Assembly: GCA_017544265.1 (NCBI GenBank) | Contig: JAFYEM010000006.1 | Location: 1 to 35,482, forward strand | Length of the DNA: 35,482 bases | DNA from: Bacteroidales bacterium | GTDB lineage: Bacteria; Bacteroidota; Bacteroidia; Bacteroidales; UBA932 | Direction of reading: 5' to 3' | Part shown: in pieces, positions 16,167 to 23,435 of the stretch | Layout of the letters: each line of letters opens with the position of its first letter | Numbering within the stretch: the first letter of the stretch is position 1 | Notes under the pieces: generated by a model | Seen by the model: the letters and a program-made list of their open reading frames with translations, nothing else | What the model was told of the DNA's origin: nothing | Database searches by the model: none | Program-made: the position numbers and the translations under genes

Positions 16167-16963
16167 CAAAAGAAGTTTTAATACTCTCCGGTGCCGGAAA
16201 CGTGTTCGTGATGCTGGACGGCCGTGACGGATTCCGTCCGGATATTCCGGAAATAATCAGCCTGTGCCGGGAATACCGCACCGACGGCCTGATGATACTC
16301 TCCCTCCCCGTGTCCGCACAGGGCGGGGCGGATTTTATCATGGAGTTCTATAACCCCGACGGCAGCGGCGGAATGATGTGCGGCAACGGCGGGCGCTGCA
16401 TAACCGCCTTCGCGGAAACCCTCGGAATCGCCCCCGCGGATGGCCGTGTCTATAGATTCGAAGCCGCTGACGGACCCCATACAGGAGAAATCCTTTCCCG
16501 CGGGGAGCGCTGCTGGACTATCCGGCTCGGAATGAAGAGCGTCACGGCCGTGGAAGAAGTTAAAGGCGGATATTTCCTCGACACCGGCACCCGACATTTC
16601 GTGAAATTCGTGGAGGATGTCGATGCCGTGGACATTATGAAAGAGGGCCCTGCGCTGAGGCACGACCCGTTTTTCGGGCCGGTTGGCACGAATGTGAACT
16701 TCGTCCAGATACTTCCTGACGGAAGCCTGAAAGTGCGTACCTTCGAAAAAGGAGTCGAGGGGGAAACCCTCGCCTGCGGCACCGGCATCACCGCAAGCGC
16801 AATAGCCTTCATCCGTCATCGCGACTCCGGACTTCGTCCTCTGCACGAAATGTCAGTGCGGCTGCATGCACGGATTGCAGATCTTGAGGTGTGTTTCCGC
16901 AGGAGCGCGGAAGGATTTGACAATGTATATCTTACAGGACCAGTGACCTATGACCGCGACTGA
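16163..16963 (+). CDS. dapF: Diaminopimelate epimerase
   Basis: A 266-residue cofactor-free epimerase that converts LL-diaminopimelate to meso-diaminopimelate, needed for peptidoglycan cross-links and lysine. Two-base catalysis uses paired cysteines, here Cys73 in MMCGNGGRC and Cys205 in LACGTGIT. FYNPDGSGG and GPVGTNVNFVQ are the substrate-binding segments, and HFVKFVED takes the place of the usual PHxVxFV motif. Length is normal. It overlaps the upstream aminotransferase by 4 bp and the downstream M20 gene by 14 bp, so the three are almost certainly co-transcribed. Confidence 0.95.
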   Translation: MTKEVLILSGAGNVFVMLDGRDGFRPDIPEIISLCREYRTDGLMILSLPVSAQGGADFIMEFYNPDGSGGMMCGNGGRCITAFAETLGIAPADGRVYRFEAADGPHTGEILSRGERCWTIRLGMKSVTAVEEVKGGYFLDTGTRHFVKFVEDVDAVDIMKEGPALRHDPFFGPVGTNVNFVQILPDGSLKVRTFEKGVEGETLACGTGITASAIAFIRHRDSGLRPLHEMSVRLHARIADLEVCFRRSAEGFDNVYLTGPVTYDRD

Positions 16964-18260
16964 ACTTTCATTCTTCAAAGAAATACTGTCTATAGATTCG
17001 ACCACCGGCAGCGAGCGCGCCCTTTCGGACTTCCTCGCAGACCACTTTATGTCAATGGGTGCGGGAGCGGTGCTGCGACGCTTCGAGGTGGGCGACGGCA
17101 GTGAAAACCTGCTGCTGAGCTGGGGCGAACCGAAGGTCGTTTTCTGCACCCACATGGATACCGTCCCGCCGTATATTCCGCCGACCTTCGTATCGGCGGC
17201 TGAAGCAGCCTGGCGTGCGGAGATGTCGGCAGTGGCAGTTGCGGCAGCAGGAGCAGCGGCAGCGGGGGAGGCGCCGTCCGGCAGGGTTCCGGAGGCATCG
17301 ACCCCCTGTAAAGCCTCCGGGGCCCTGCCGGAAGGCGCCGCTGCGCAGGCTGACGAAGTTCTGCCGGAAGGCGCTGCTGCGCAGGCAGACGAAGAAGACG
17401 CTGTGATTTATGGACGCGGAGCATGCGATGCCAAGGGGCAGATAGTGGCTATGCTGAAAGCCTGCCTGAAACTGTCAGACGAAGGGAAATCCGGATTCGC
17501 GCTGTTGCTTCTGAGCGGCGAGGAAACCGGCTCCTGGGGCGCCAAAGCCTTTGCCAAACTGCCATTCGAAGCCCCCTTCCTGATAGTAGGTGAACCCACC
17601 GGAGGCATCCCCGTGTCAGCATCCAAAGGCACCAAATCCTTCGACCTGAGTTTCCGCGGCATCCCCTTCCATTCAGGTTATCCGGAAAAAGGACTCAGCG
17701 CCGTGGACCTTTTCATAGACTTTTGCAACCGCCTTCGCGAAGTCGATTTCGGCGACGATCCCATACTCGGAAAAACCAGCTGGAACATAGGCCTTCTAAG
17801 AAGCGACAATCCCCAGAACATACTTTCCGCTGAATTAAGCTGCCGGATCTATTTCCGCACCACTTTCCTCTCCGACGGCAAAGTAGAAGCCGTACTGAAG
17901 GAAATTGCCGGTCTGACCGTCAGTGACAGGGCAGATGGTGCTGCAGCGGGCAGGGTTCCGGAGGCATCGACCCCCTGTAAAGTCTCCGGGGCCCAGCCCG
18001 CGGAAGCGTCGCCCGGCATAGACATAAGCGCCCGCGGCGGAGACGCCCCGGCGAAATACGTAGTCCCTGACGGGTTCCCGTCGAAGCCCGCCGCCTTCGG
18101 CAGCGATGCCCCCCATCTTAAAAACTTCCCCCACAAAATAATCTGCGGTCCCGGTTCCATACTCACCGCCCACCGCGACGACGAGCAGATTACCACCACC
18201 GAAATAGACAGCGCCGCCGCTTCATATATCCGCATGTACAACTGTCTGACTGCTTCTTAG
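16950..18260 (+). CDS. M20-family metallopeptidase (ArgE/DapE-like) with two palindromic-element insertions
   Basis: A 436-residue dizinc amidohydrolase, longer than the roughly 350-residue form I expect in Bacteroidota. Metal and catalytic motifs are intact: His68 and Asp70 (CTHMDTVPP), Asp160 (GRGACDAKG), Glu191-Glu192 (SGEETGS), Glu215 (VGEPTGG) and His408 (TAHRDDE). Between residues about 78 and 150 lies an Ala-rich insert with family A hairpin copy 2 and a 36-bp tandem duplication; between about 330 and 355 lies copy 3. Both copies use the same frame and encode GRVPEASTPCK. Both fall in linkers between conserved blocks, so the enzyme may still fold. The substrate could be an N-acylated amino acid such as acetylornithine, acetylcitrulline or succinyl-DAP. 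The overlap with dapF favours lysine or arginine biosynthesis, which remains inference. Confidence 0.88.
   Translation: MTATELSFFKEILSIDSTTGSERALSDFLADHFMSMGAGAVLRRFEVGDGSENLLLSWGEPKVVFCTHMDTVPPYIPPTFVSAAEAAWRAEMSAVAVAAAGAAAAGEAPSGRVPEASTPCKASGALPEGAAAQADEVLPEGAAAQADEEDAVIYGRGACDAKGQIVAMLKACLKLSDEGKSGFALLLLSGEETGSWGAKAFAKLPFEAPFLIVGEPTGGIPVSASKGTKSFDLSFRGIPFHSGYPEKGLSAVDLFIDFCNRLREVDFGDDPILGKTSWNIGLLRSDNPQNILSAELSCRIYFRTTFLSDGKVEAVLKEIAGLTVSDRADGAAAGRVPEASTPCKVSGAQPAEASPGIDISARGGDAPAKYVVPDGFPSKPAAFGSDAPHLKNFPHKIICGPGSILTAHRDDEQITTTEIDSAAASYIRMYNCLTAS
17270..17339. repeat. Family A palindromic hairpin element, in-frame copy inside the M20 gene
   Basis: A 27-bp stem (17270-17296 with 17313-17339; 26 pairs including two G-U, one mismatch) closes the loop ATCGACCCCCTGTAAA. 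It codes for residues about 108-130, including SGRVPEASTPCKASGALPEG. The outer stem (GGCGCC...CCGGCAGGG) differs from the other copies but stays paired. The frame used is one that avoids the TAA present across CTGTAAA. Confidence 0.88.
17325..17396 (+). repeat. 36-bp tandem duplication next to the family A insertion
   Basis: Bases 17325-17360 and 17361-17396 are near-identical 36-mers (CTGCCGGAAGGCGC start), encoding LPEGAAAQADEV and LPEGAAAQADEE. The duplication begins in the right arm of the hairpin, suggesting slippage at the inserted palindrome. Confidence 0.85.
17946..18001. repeat. Family A palindromic hairpin element, second in-frame copy inside the M20 gene
   Basis: A 20-bp stem (17946-17965 with 17982-18001; one A-A mismatch, three G-U pairs) closes the loop ATCGACCCCCTGTAAA, identical to the copy at 17297-17312. 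It encodes AGRVPEASTPCKVSGAQPA in the same frame as the other coding copy. Outer stem bases differ from that copy but remain paired. Confidence 0.86.
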
Positions 18261-18270
18261 TTATGGTGAA

Positions 18271-18394
18271 AAAATTACCTGCGTCACTTTCATCGCCTGT
18301 GTCATCCACGGCATCATAAGCGGGAGGGGCCCAACGCAGTTGGGAGGGGTCGCCTGAAAGGCGACGGTTAGATGAAAGTGATGCAGGTAATTTT
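18271..18394 (+). repeat. Family B 124-bp palindromic element, copy 2
   Basis: The 24-bp terminal arms (18271-18294 with 18371-18394) begin AAAATTACCTGCGTCAC and are almost perfectly complementary. The interior holds the three hairpins GTGTC/GGCAT (with G-U pairs), CCCAAC/GTTGGG and GTCGCC/GGCGAC. A-tract and T-tract flanks make it look like a two-way intrinsic terminator. It begins 10 bp after the M20 stop. The flanks outside the element, CTGACTGCTT and AAGCAGTCAG, are also complementary. Confidence 0.9.
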
Positions 18395-18413
18395 TTCTAA
18401 GCAGTCAGAGCAA

Positions 18414-18445
18414 TTTGCAAATTCACTGAAACTTGTATATCTTTG
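18414..18445 (+). promoter_or_regulatory. Bacteroidota-type promoter for the PPTase-suf unit
   Basis: TTTG at 18414-18417, a 20-bp spacer, then TATCTTTG at 18438-18445 match the -33/-7 consensus well. Transcription would start near 18452, giving a leader of about 180 bases. Confidence 0.6.
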
Positions 18446-18634
18446 CGGTCTGAAATTGTGTAACGCTTTATATGGAGCCTCCCAGTCAAAAGCAATCTAT
18501 GAGCTCATCGGCCGCCCTCTCTGACGACCCTTTATCGCGATTGCCCCAAAGACACATTCCCTCCCCGGCCCGGAAAGGCAGTGGGGCGAACGTTTGCGTC
18601 CATGCCCGGACGGCCTCCTGTCATATAATCCAAA
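18446..18634 (+). other. Long untranslated leader before the PPTase gene
   Basis: No convincing gene is seen in these 189 bases. They hold a possible 59-codon frame from ATG 18472 that runs past the PPTase start in another frame, and small palindromes such as GTCC/GGAC near 18599-18613. I recognise no riboswitch or stable RNA family. Confidence 0.3.
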
Positions 18635-19270
18635 ATGGCACTGCTTTTTAAAAAGACGTACAAAGACGACGCCACCATCGGTGTGTGGCATGTAACCGAG
18701 AGCGAGGACGAACTCATAGCCCTCAGCTCCACCCCTTCGGACGAGATGGAAGAAATCTCGTTCATCGGGAGCGAATCGCTTCGCAGGCAAAAACTTGCCA
18801 TCAGGGCCCTTCTGAACGAACTTTTCGACGAGAAGGTCTATCTTTCCCACCACGACAACGGGAAGCCCTACATTGAAAACAATCCAGTCAACATCAGTAT
18901 AACCCACACTGAAAACTATGTCGCCGTGATTCTTCACGACGACCTGGATGTCGGCATAGACATAGAGTCACTGGACCGCGACTTCTCCGCCGTGGAGAAG
19001 AAAGCCCTTTCCGAGGACGAAGTGGACGATTTGGACGAAGACCGCCGCAACGAACAGCTCGCCATCTACTGGTGCGCCAAAGAAGCGATTTTCAAGCGCC
19101 TGAGTGTCTATAATCTCGATTTTGCAGAGCAGATCGAAATTGACCGCTTCCGCCCCAGGGGCGAAGGGGAACTCGAAGCCACCTTCATTGACCGCGACGG
19201 GGACGAGGAGGAATTCGAACTCCACTACACCACTTTCGACCGTCACGTTCTCGTCTGGGTGGTTGCATAA
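18635..19270 (+). CDS. 4'-phosphopantetheinyl transferase superfamily protein
   Basis: A 211-residue enzyme of the Sfp-like group that transfers phosphopantetheine from CoA to a carrier-protein serine. The two metal and CoA motifs are present: VGIDIE with Asp109 and Glu111, and WCAKEAIFK with Trp146, Lys149 and Glu150. NISITHTENYVAV at about 87-99 is the usual strand with the catalytic-site SxTH. The C-terminal third is acidic (DRDGDEEEFEL). Its stop TAA shares a base with the sufC ATG, so the two are coupled although their products have no obvious shared pathway. The carrier protein it serves cannot be told; a fatty-acid ACP or a secondary-metabolite carrier are both possible. Confidence 0.88.
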   Translation: MALLFKKTYKDDATIGVWHVTESEDELIALSSTPSDEMEEISFIGSESLRRQKLAIRALLNELFDEKVYLSHHDNGKPYIENNPVNISITHTENYVAVILHDDLDVGIDIESLDRDFSAVEKKALSEDEVDDLDEDRRNEQLAIYWCAKEAIFKRLSVYNLDFAEQIEIDRFRPRGEGELEATFIDRDGDEEEFELHYTTFDRHVLVWVVA

Positions 19271-20010
19271 TGGCACTTCTTGAAATCAAAGGCCTTACCG
19301 CCGGAATCGAAGGCAAGGAAATCATCCATGGGATCGACCTTGAGATAAACCGTGGCGAGATACATGCCATCCTGGGTCCGAACGGCGCAGGAAAAAGCAC
19401 CCTGAATGCCGTCCTTACAGGCAAACCCGGATATGAAGTCACAGGCGGCAGCATTACATATAACGGGGAAGACCTTCTGAAACTCTCTCCTGAAGAGCGC
19501 TCCAGAAAAGGCATCTTCCTCAGTTTCCAGTACCCCGTGGAAATCCCCGGAGTAAGTTTTTCATCATTCATGAAGGCTGCTCTGGACGCCCGCCGCAAAG
19601 CTGAGGGAAAAGAGCCTCTCAAGGCTCCGGAATTCCTCAAGATGATGAAAGAACAGATGGCCCTGGTGGGAATGAAGCCGGAATTTTCGAAGAGGGAGGT
19701 GAATGTCGGCTTTTCCGGCGGCGAGAAAAAGCGCGGTGAAATCTTCCAGATGGCAATGCTCCATCCTGTCCTGAGCATACTTGACGAGACCGATTCCGGA
19801 CTGGACGTGGACGCACTCAAGATAGTGGCGGCCGGAGTGAATACCCTCCATACTCCGGAGAACGCCTCCATAATTATTACCCACTACCGCAAGCTCCTGG
19901 AATATGTCCGTCCGGACATCGTCCATATTTTGAAGGAAGGCCGGATAGTACGCAGCGGCGGAAGGGAGCTCGCCGACGAAGTGGAAGCCCTGGGCTTTGA
20001 AAAATTCTGA
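19270..20010 (+). CDS. sufC: SUF-system Fe-S cluster assembly ATPase SufC
   Basis: A 246-residue ABC-type ATPase that drives Fe-S cluster assembly on the SufB/SufD scaffold in the cytoplasm. Walker A is GPNGAGKST (36-44), the signature is FSGGEKKRGEIFQM from residue 148, and Walker B is SILDETDSGLD with Asp172-Glu173. YNGEDLLKLSPEERSRKGIFLSFQYP is the SufC-type Q-loop region. There are no membrane segments, as expected. A sufD-like gene follows after 3 bp. No sufB or sufS is present in the window, so the rest of the system must be elsewhere or the organism uses a reduced version. Confidence 0.95.
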   Translation: MALLEIKGLTAGIEGKEIIHGIDLEINRGEIHAILGPNGAGKSTLNAVLTGKPGYEVTGGSITYNGEDLLKLSPEERSRKGIFLSFQYPVEIPGVSFSSFMKAALDARRKAEGKEPLKAPEFLKMMKEQMALVGMKPEFSKREVNVGFSGGEKKRGEIFQMAMLHPVLSILDETDSGLDVDALKIVAAGVNTLHTPENASIIITHYRKLLEYVRPDIVHILKEGRIVRSGGRELADEVEALGFEKF

Positions 20011-20013
20011 GCT

Positions 20014-20611
20014 GTGGGCCACGGCAGATACATTCCTGAGACACCCGGAGAGGGCGCAATCATAATCGGCGCAGGGGAGAGCCGCCAGCTGACGCTTCTG
20101 CTGCTTCCCGGCGACAAGTCCCCCGGCCCTATAGATGTCTATCTGGAAGGCCCCGGCGCGGAAGTCGAAATAGACGGGCTGTATCTCAGCGGGGAGTCCG
20201 ACGAGGTCGATATAGACATAACTGTCCATCATATCGCGCCGCACTGCTCGTCGCGCCAGAATCTTCGCGGAATCGTCGCCGGGCGTGCGGGATTTCATGG
20301 CCGTATCGTCGTCGCCCCCCGGCGCGGACGGCACGGCTGCACATCAGCAGAACCATAATATCCTGCTCACAGACAGTGCTATTGCCCAGTCCGATCCGCA
20401 GCTGGAAATCTATGCCGACGATGTGGAATGCTCCCACGGCGCCACCGTCGGCCATCTGGACGAAGATGCGCTGTTCTATCTGCGTTCCCGCGGAATAGAC
20501 CTCGAAGAGGCGCGCTATCTTCAACTGCTGTCATTTATATCCCCGGTGCTTGGAAAGTTCACCCACGTGGAAAAGCGGAAAATTGTAGCATTCTTGCGAA
20601 AAATAGACTAA
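20014..20611 (+). pseudogene. sufD: Short SufD-like scaffold gene split by a frameshift
   Basis: Two frames join into one SufB/SufD-family core. The first, from GTG 20014, ends its homology at FHGRIVVAP; the second resumes with HNILLTDSA, LEIYADDVECSHGATVG and DEDALFYLRSRGI, the family's C-terminal signature. The frames meet at a run of six C (20315-20320); with five C the product would be continuous and about 198 residues. Typical SufD is about 430-450 residues, so the N-terminal half is also missing. The conserved C-H pair in CSHGATVG is retained. Possible explanations are an assembly error in the homopolymer, +1 frameshifting at CCC-C, or true decay. It lies 3 bp after sufC, and its intact motifs argue that loss is recent or apparent. 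Confidence 0.75.
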
Positions 20612-20616
20612 TTTTG
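20609..20616 (+). promoter_or_regulatory. Candidate -7 element for the Big2-like lipoprotein gene
   Basis: TAATTTTG matches TAnnTTTG, overlaps the sufD-like stop, and lies 15 bp before the ATG at 20632. A TTG 23 bp upstream is only a weak -33 candidate. Confidence 0.3.
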
Positions 20617-20631
20617 CAGAAAATTTATGTT

Positions 20632-22191
20632 ATGAAAATCAGAGCTTTACTATTGTCCGCACTGTTTGTTGCAAGCATCGTTGCATGTAAGGAAAAGAAT
20701 CCCGCAGGCCCGGGAGAAGGTCACGGAATAGTTCTGGACAGCCATGAACTTACGCTTTACCACGCCCAGACGGTAAGCATTTCCATAAAGGATGCAGACG
20801 AGGCAGACAATTATTTCTGGAGTTGCTCAAATTCGGATGTGCTCCTGCTTTCCAACAATGTCGGTACGGAGATAGTAATAGAGGCGTTAGAAGACGGGGA
20901 AGCCGAAATCAGGGCCACCAAGGCCGGAGACCTCGACGTTTACGATGTCTGCAAGGTCAAAGTCAGCACCAAACAGATAACATCCTTCACATATGCAGGA
21001 GTCACCAAGTATGATCGGAAAGAGGAATATGTCGGAGGGTACTACTATGATAATCTGGAAATTGAGCCCGAAGACGCGTCGAACAAGAAATACTCCATCA
21101 AGATTTCCGATCCTTCAATTTTGGAAGCGGAGTGGAATGAAGAGCAGCAGGGGTATAAAATAACCCCGATGGCAGAAGGTGAAGCTAAGGTGACCTACAC
21201 CACGACAGACGGAAGCGACAGAAAAGTCCAGATTAACGTGCTGGTCCTGAAAAACCGGACGGAACCCACTGCCTTGAGGCTCACCGCGAACAATAAAATG
21301 GTGGTCGGAGCGACGCAGGTGGTCCAGCCCGAGTGGACTCCGGCGGACGCAGGCAAGTGCGACTATACCGTTTCGAGTTCTGATGAAGAAGTTGCAAAAG
21401 TTTATCACACCGGTTTCGGCGGCGTTTTCACTATCCATGCAAAGAAAGCAGGCACAGCCACCATCACTGCCGAATCCGTGACCTATCACGGCAGCGGCCA
21501 TCTGAAAGATAATATATATCTAACTGTCTATGAAAACAGCGAGCACAGCCTGGAATTCGATCTCAGCGGCCTGAATGATTTCATTGAAACTGAGAAGGGA
21601 GTCGATAATCTGGTGCTGTTCGCCGGCAATAATCTCACACTTCCCGTAATCCGCGGAAACGGTATTGACGAAGTCGTCTGGTCTTCCAGCAATACCGGCA
21701 ATGTAAAATTTTTCCAGTCGTATAATGACCACGCCATACTGCAGACCGGCAGTAATAATTTTACCTCCCAGTCGGGCCGCAATGCGGTGATCACCGCCAC
21801 TTTGAAGGATCATCCCGAGGTGAGCGCTTCCATAGGAGTGGAATGTTATAATCAAGCTTCCGCCCTGAAACTGGACGTGTACGAGGGTGATTCCTATTAT
21901 TATGATGTGATGAAATACGGGCTGCAGATAAACAATAATTTGTCATACTACCTCAAGGTCGTGTACACCAACTCCGGGCGCTTCCGCTATAATTTTGACT
22001 TGGAGATGTCACCTGAAATCAAGGATTTGATTAGTTGTAAATCTGACTTTTTCAGCCTGACCAACCCTACTCATTTCGTGCTCAATCGGGTTTCCAAAGA
22101 AGCTTTGCCGGAGCCTGTCAGCGGAACCATCCGCATACGTGAGAGAGGGTTCGACCAGCCTTATGCTGAAGTGAAAGTTACTGTTAAATAA
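20632..22191 (+). CDS. Lipoprotein with bacterial Ig-like (Big2-type) repeats
   Basis: A 519-residue lipoprotein. The ATG at 20632 is chosen because it gives a signal peptide with lipobox SIVAC (Cys19); upstream in-frame codons belong to the sufD region. Several segments follow the Big2 pattern: LDSHELTLYHAQTVSISI, FWSCSNSDVLLL and GEAEIRATKAG near the N terminus, then a second unit with LRLTANNKMVVGATQVVQPEWTP (interrupted here) and KAGTATITAES around residues 210-285. Later parts (VVWSSSNTGNVKF, NAVITATLKDHPEVSASI) form a third such unit. The protein is probably anchored in the outer membrane and adhesive or glycan-related; no enzymatic motif is visible. It is followed 11 bp later by mdh, which looks like a separate function. 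Confidence 0.8.
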   Translation: MKIRALLLSALFVASIVACKEKNPAGPGEGHGIVLDSHELTLYHAQTVSISIKDADEADNYFWSCSNSDVLLLSNNVGTEIVIEALEDGEAEIRATKAGDLDVYDVCKVKVSTKQITSFTYAGVTKYDRKEEYVGGYYYDNLEIEPEDASNKKYSIKISDPSILEAEWNEEQQGYKITPMAEGEAKVTYTTTDGSDRKVQINVLVLKNRTEPTALRLTANNKMVVGATQVVQPEWTPADAGKCDYTVSSSDEEVAKVYHTGFGGVFTIHAKKAGTATITAESVTYHGSGHLKDNIYLTVYENSEHSLEFDLSGLNDFIETEKGVDNLVLFAGNNLTLPVIRGNGIDEVVWSSSNTGNVKFFQSYNDHAILQTGSNNFTSQSGRNAVITATLKDHPEVSASIGVECYNQASALKLDVYEGDSYYYDVMKYGLQINNNLSYYLKVVYTNSGRFRYNFDLEMSPEIKDLISCKSDFFSLTNPTHFVLNRVSKEALPEPVSGTIRIRERGFDQPYAEVKVTVK

Positions 22192-22202
22192 GATATTAAA
22201 GT

Positions 22203-23189
22203 ATGAAATTCCTTACTGAAGAGAAACTTCTGATTGTCGGAGCCGCCGGTATGATCGGCTCGAATATGGCCCAGACCGCCGCGATGCTCCGACTTACCCC
22301 GAACATTTGCCTTTACGACATCTATGAGCCCGGCCTGAGAGGCGTCGTCGCAGAAATGAACCACTGCGCTTTCGAAGGCCTCAACTTGAGCTGGACCGTG
22401 GATCCCGAGGTGGCATTCAAAGATGCAAAGTATATTATCTCCTCCGGCGGCGCGCCCCGCAAGGAAGGCATGACCCGTGAGGACCTTTTGAAGGGCAACT
22501 GCCAGATTGCCGCTGAATTCGGGGACAATATCCGCGCATTCTGCCCCGACGTCAAGCACGTTGTGGTTATCTTCAATCCCGCAGACGTCACGGCCCTCAC
22601 CGCCCTTATCCACTCCGGACTGAAGCCTGAGCAGCTGACCTCCCTTGCCGCCCTCGACTCTACCCGCCTGCAGGAAGCCCTCGCAAATGAATTCGACGTG
22701 CTGCAATGCAAGGTCACAGGAGCCCGCACCTATGGCGGCCACGGCGAGGCAATGGCAGTTTTCGCCTCCGGCGTCAAGATAGACGGAAAACCTCTCGCCG
22801 AGTTCAAGCTCTCCGCAGAGCGTTTCGAGGAAATCAAGAAGAACACCATCCAGGGCGGCAGCAACATCATCCGCCTCCGCGGCCGTTCTTCCTTCCAGAG
22901 CCCGGCTTACAATGCCGTCAAGATGATTGAGGCTGCCATGGGCGGCGAACCTTTCACCTGGCCGGCCGGCACCTATGTCAATGAAGGCAAGTTCCGCAAT
23001 GTTTTCATGGCCATGCCCACGGTCATCGACGCTTCCGGTGTCCATTTCACCGAACCGAAGGGTACGGCGGAGGAACTCGCGGACCTCGATGCGTCCTACG
23101 AGCACCTTTGCAAGATGAGGGATGAAATAGTCGCTCTCGGGATTGTCCCCAAGGTTGAAAAGTGGAAAGAAATCAACCCGAATCTCTGA
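22203..23189 (+). CDS. mdh: Malate dehydrogenase
   Basis: A 328-residue NAD-dependent dehydrogenase that interconverts malate and oxaloacetate. The Rossmann motif is IVGAAGMIGSN (Gly13, Gly16, Gly19). APRKEGMTREDLL is the mobile substrate loop with the malate-binding arginines, VVVIFNPADV is the NAD-binding strand, LDSTRLQ holds the Asp-Arg pair, and His180 in YGGHGEAM is the catalytic base. In anaerobic Bacteroidales the enzyme usually works in the reductive direction toward fumarate and succinate; that use is family knowledge, not seen here. It ends before an isolated perfect hairpin. Confidence 0.93.
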   Translation: MKFLTEEKLLIVGAAGMIGSNMAQTAAMLRLTPNICLYDIYEPGLRGVVAEMNHCAFEGLNLSWTVDPEVAFKDAKYIISSGGAPRKEGMTREDLLKGNCQIAAEFGDNIRAFCPDVKHVVVIFNPADVTALTALIHSGLKPEQLTSLAALDSTRLQEALANEFDVLQCKVTGARTYGGHGEAMAVFASGVKIDGKPLAEFKLSAERFEEIKKNTIQGGSNIIRLRGRSSFQSPAYNAVKMIEAAMGGEPFTWPAGTYVNEGKFRNVFMAMPTVIDASGVHFTEPKGTAEELADLDASYEHLCKMRDEIVALGIVPKVEKWKEINPNL

Positions 23190-23258
23190 TGTTGATAAGT
23201 TCTGAAAAAAGAAACAAAAAAGTTGTAAATTAGAATTTTTCAAATTTAGATATTTAAT

Positions 23259-23294
23259 TAAATGGCTGTTAATCAATGAATTAACAGCCATTTA
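23259..23294. terminator. Perfect 15-bp hairpin after mdh
   Basis: TAAATGGCTGTTAAT (23259-23273) and its exact complement (23280-23294) enclose a 6-nt loop. It lies 70 bp after the mdh stop and 35 bp before the nrdD promoter. The following bases are only moderately T-rich, so terminator function is likely but not certain. Confidence 0.6.
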
Positions 23295-23328
23295 TTGTGC
23301 TTGTTGAAAACTTTATTTCAAAAAATCG

Positions 23329-23359
23329 TTTGTGCATTCAAGGGAAAGATTTAACTTTG
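23329..23359 (+). promoter_or_regulatory. Bacteroidota-type promoter for nrdD-nrdG-lpxK
   Basis: TTTG at 23329-23332, a 19-bp spacer and TAACTTTG at 23352-23359 are a near-perfect -33/-7 pair. The leader to the ATG is about 70 bases and contains a small CTCCGG/CCGGAG hairpin (23388-23411). Confidence 0.65.
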
Positions 23360-23435
23360 TCACCGTTAGCAATGAAATAACCACTTACTCCGGTTCGATA
23401 CCGCGCCGGAGATGCCTTTAACTCGCAAAACTATT

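Noticed and set aside
17270-18001. CRISPR array suggested by repeated sequences
   Set aside because: The repeats are isolated palindromes within a coding gene, not regularly spaced units, and no cas genes are present.
18472-18651. A small 59-codon gene in the PPTase leader
   Set aside because: Low-complexity, Ser/Pro/Arg-rich product without homology that I recognise; kept only as part of the leader description.
20428-20631. Upstream extension of the Big2-like lipoprotein frame
   Set aside because: The signal peptide and lipobox start at 20632; the extension overlaps the conserved end of the sufD-like gene in another frame.
23388-23411. CGGTTCGATACC resembling the T-arm of a tRNA before nrdD
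   Set aside because: The neighbouring bases do not form a T stem, and no acceptor, D or anticodon arm is found upstream; it is a small CTCCGG/CCGGAG hairpin.
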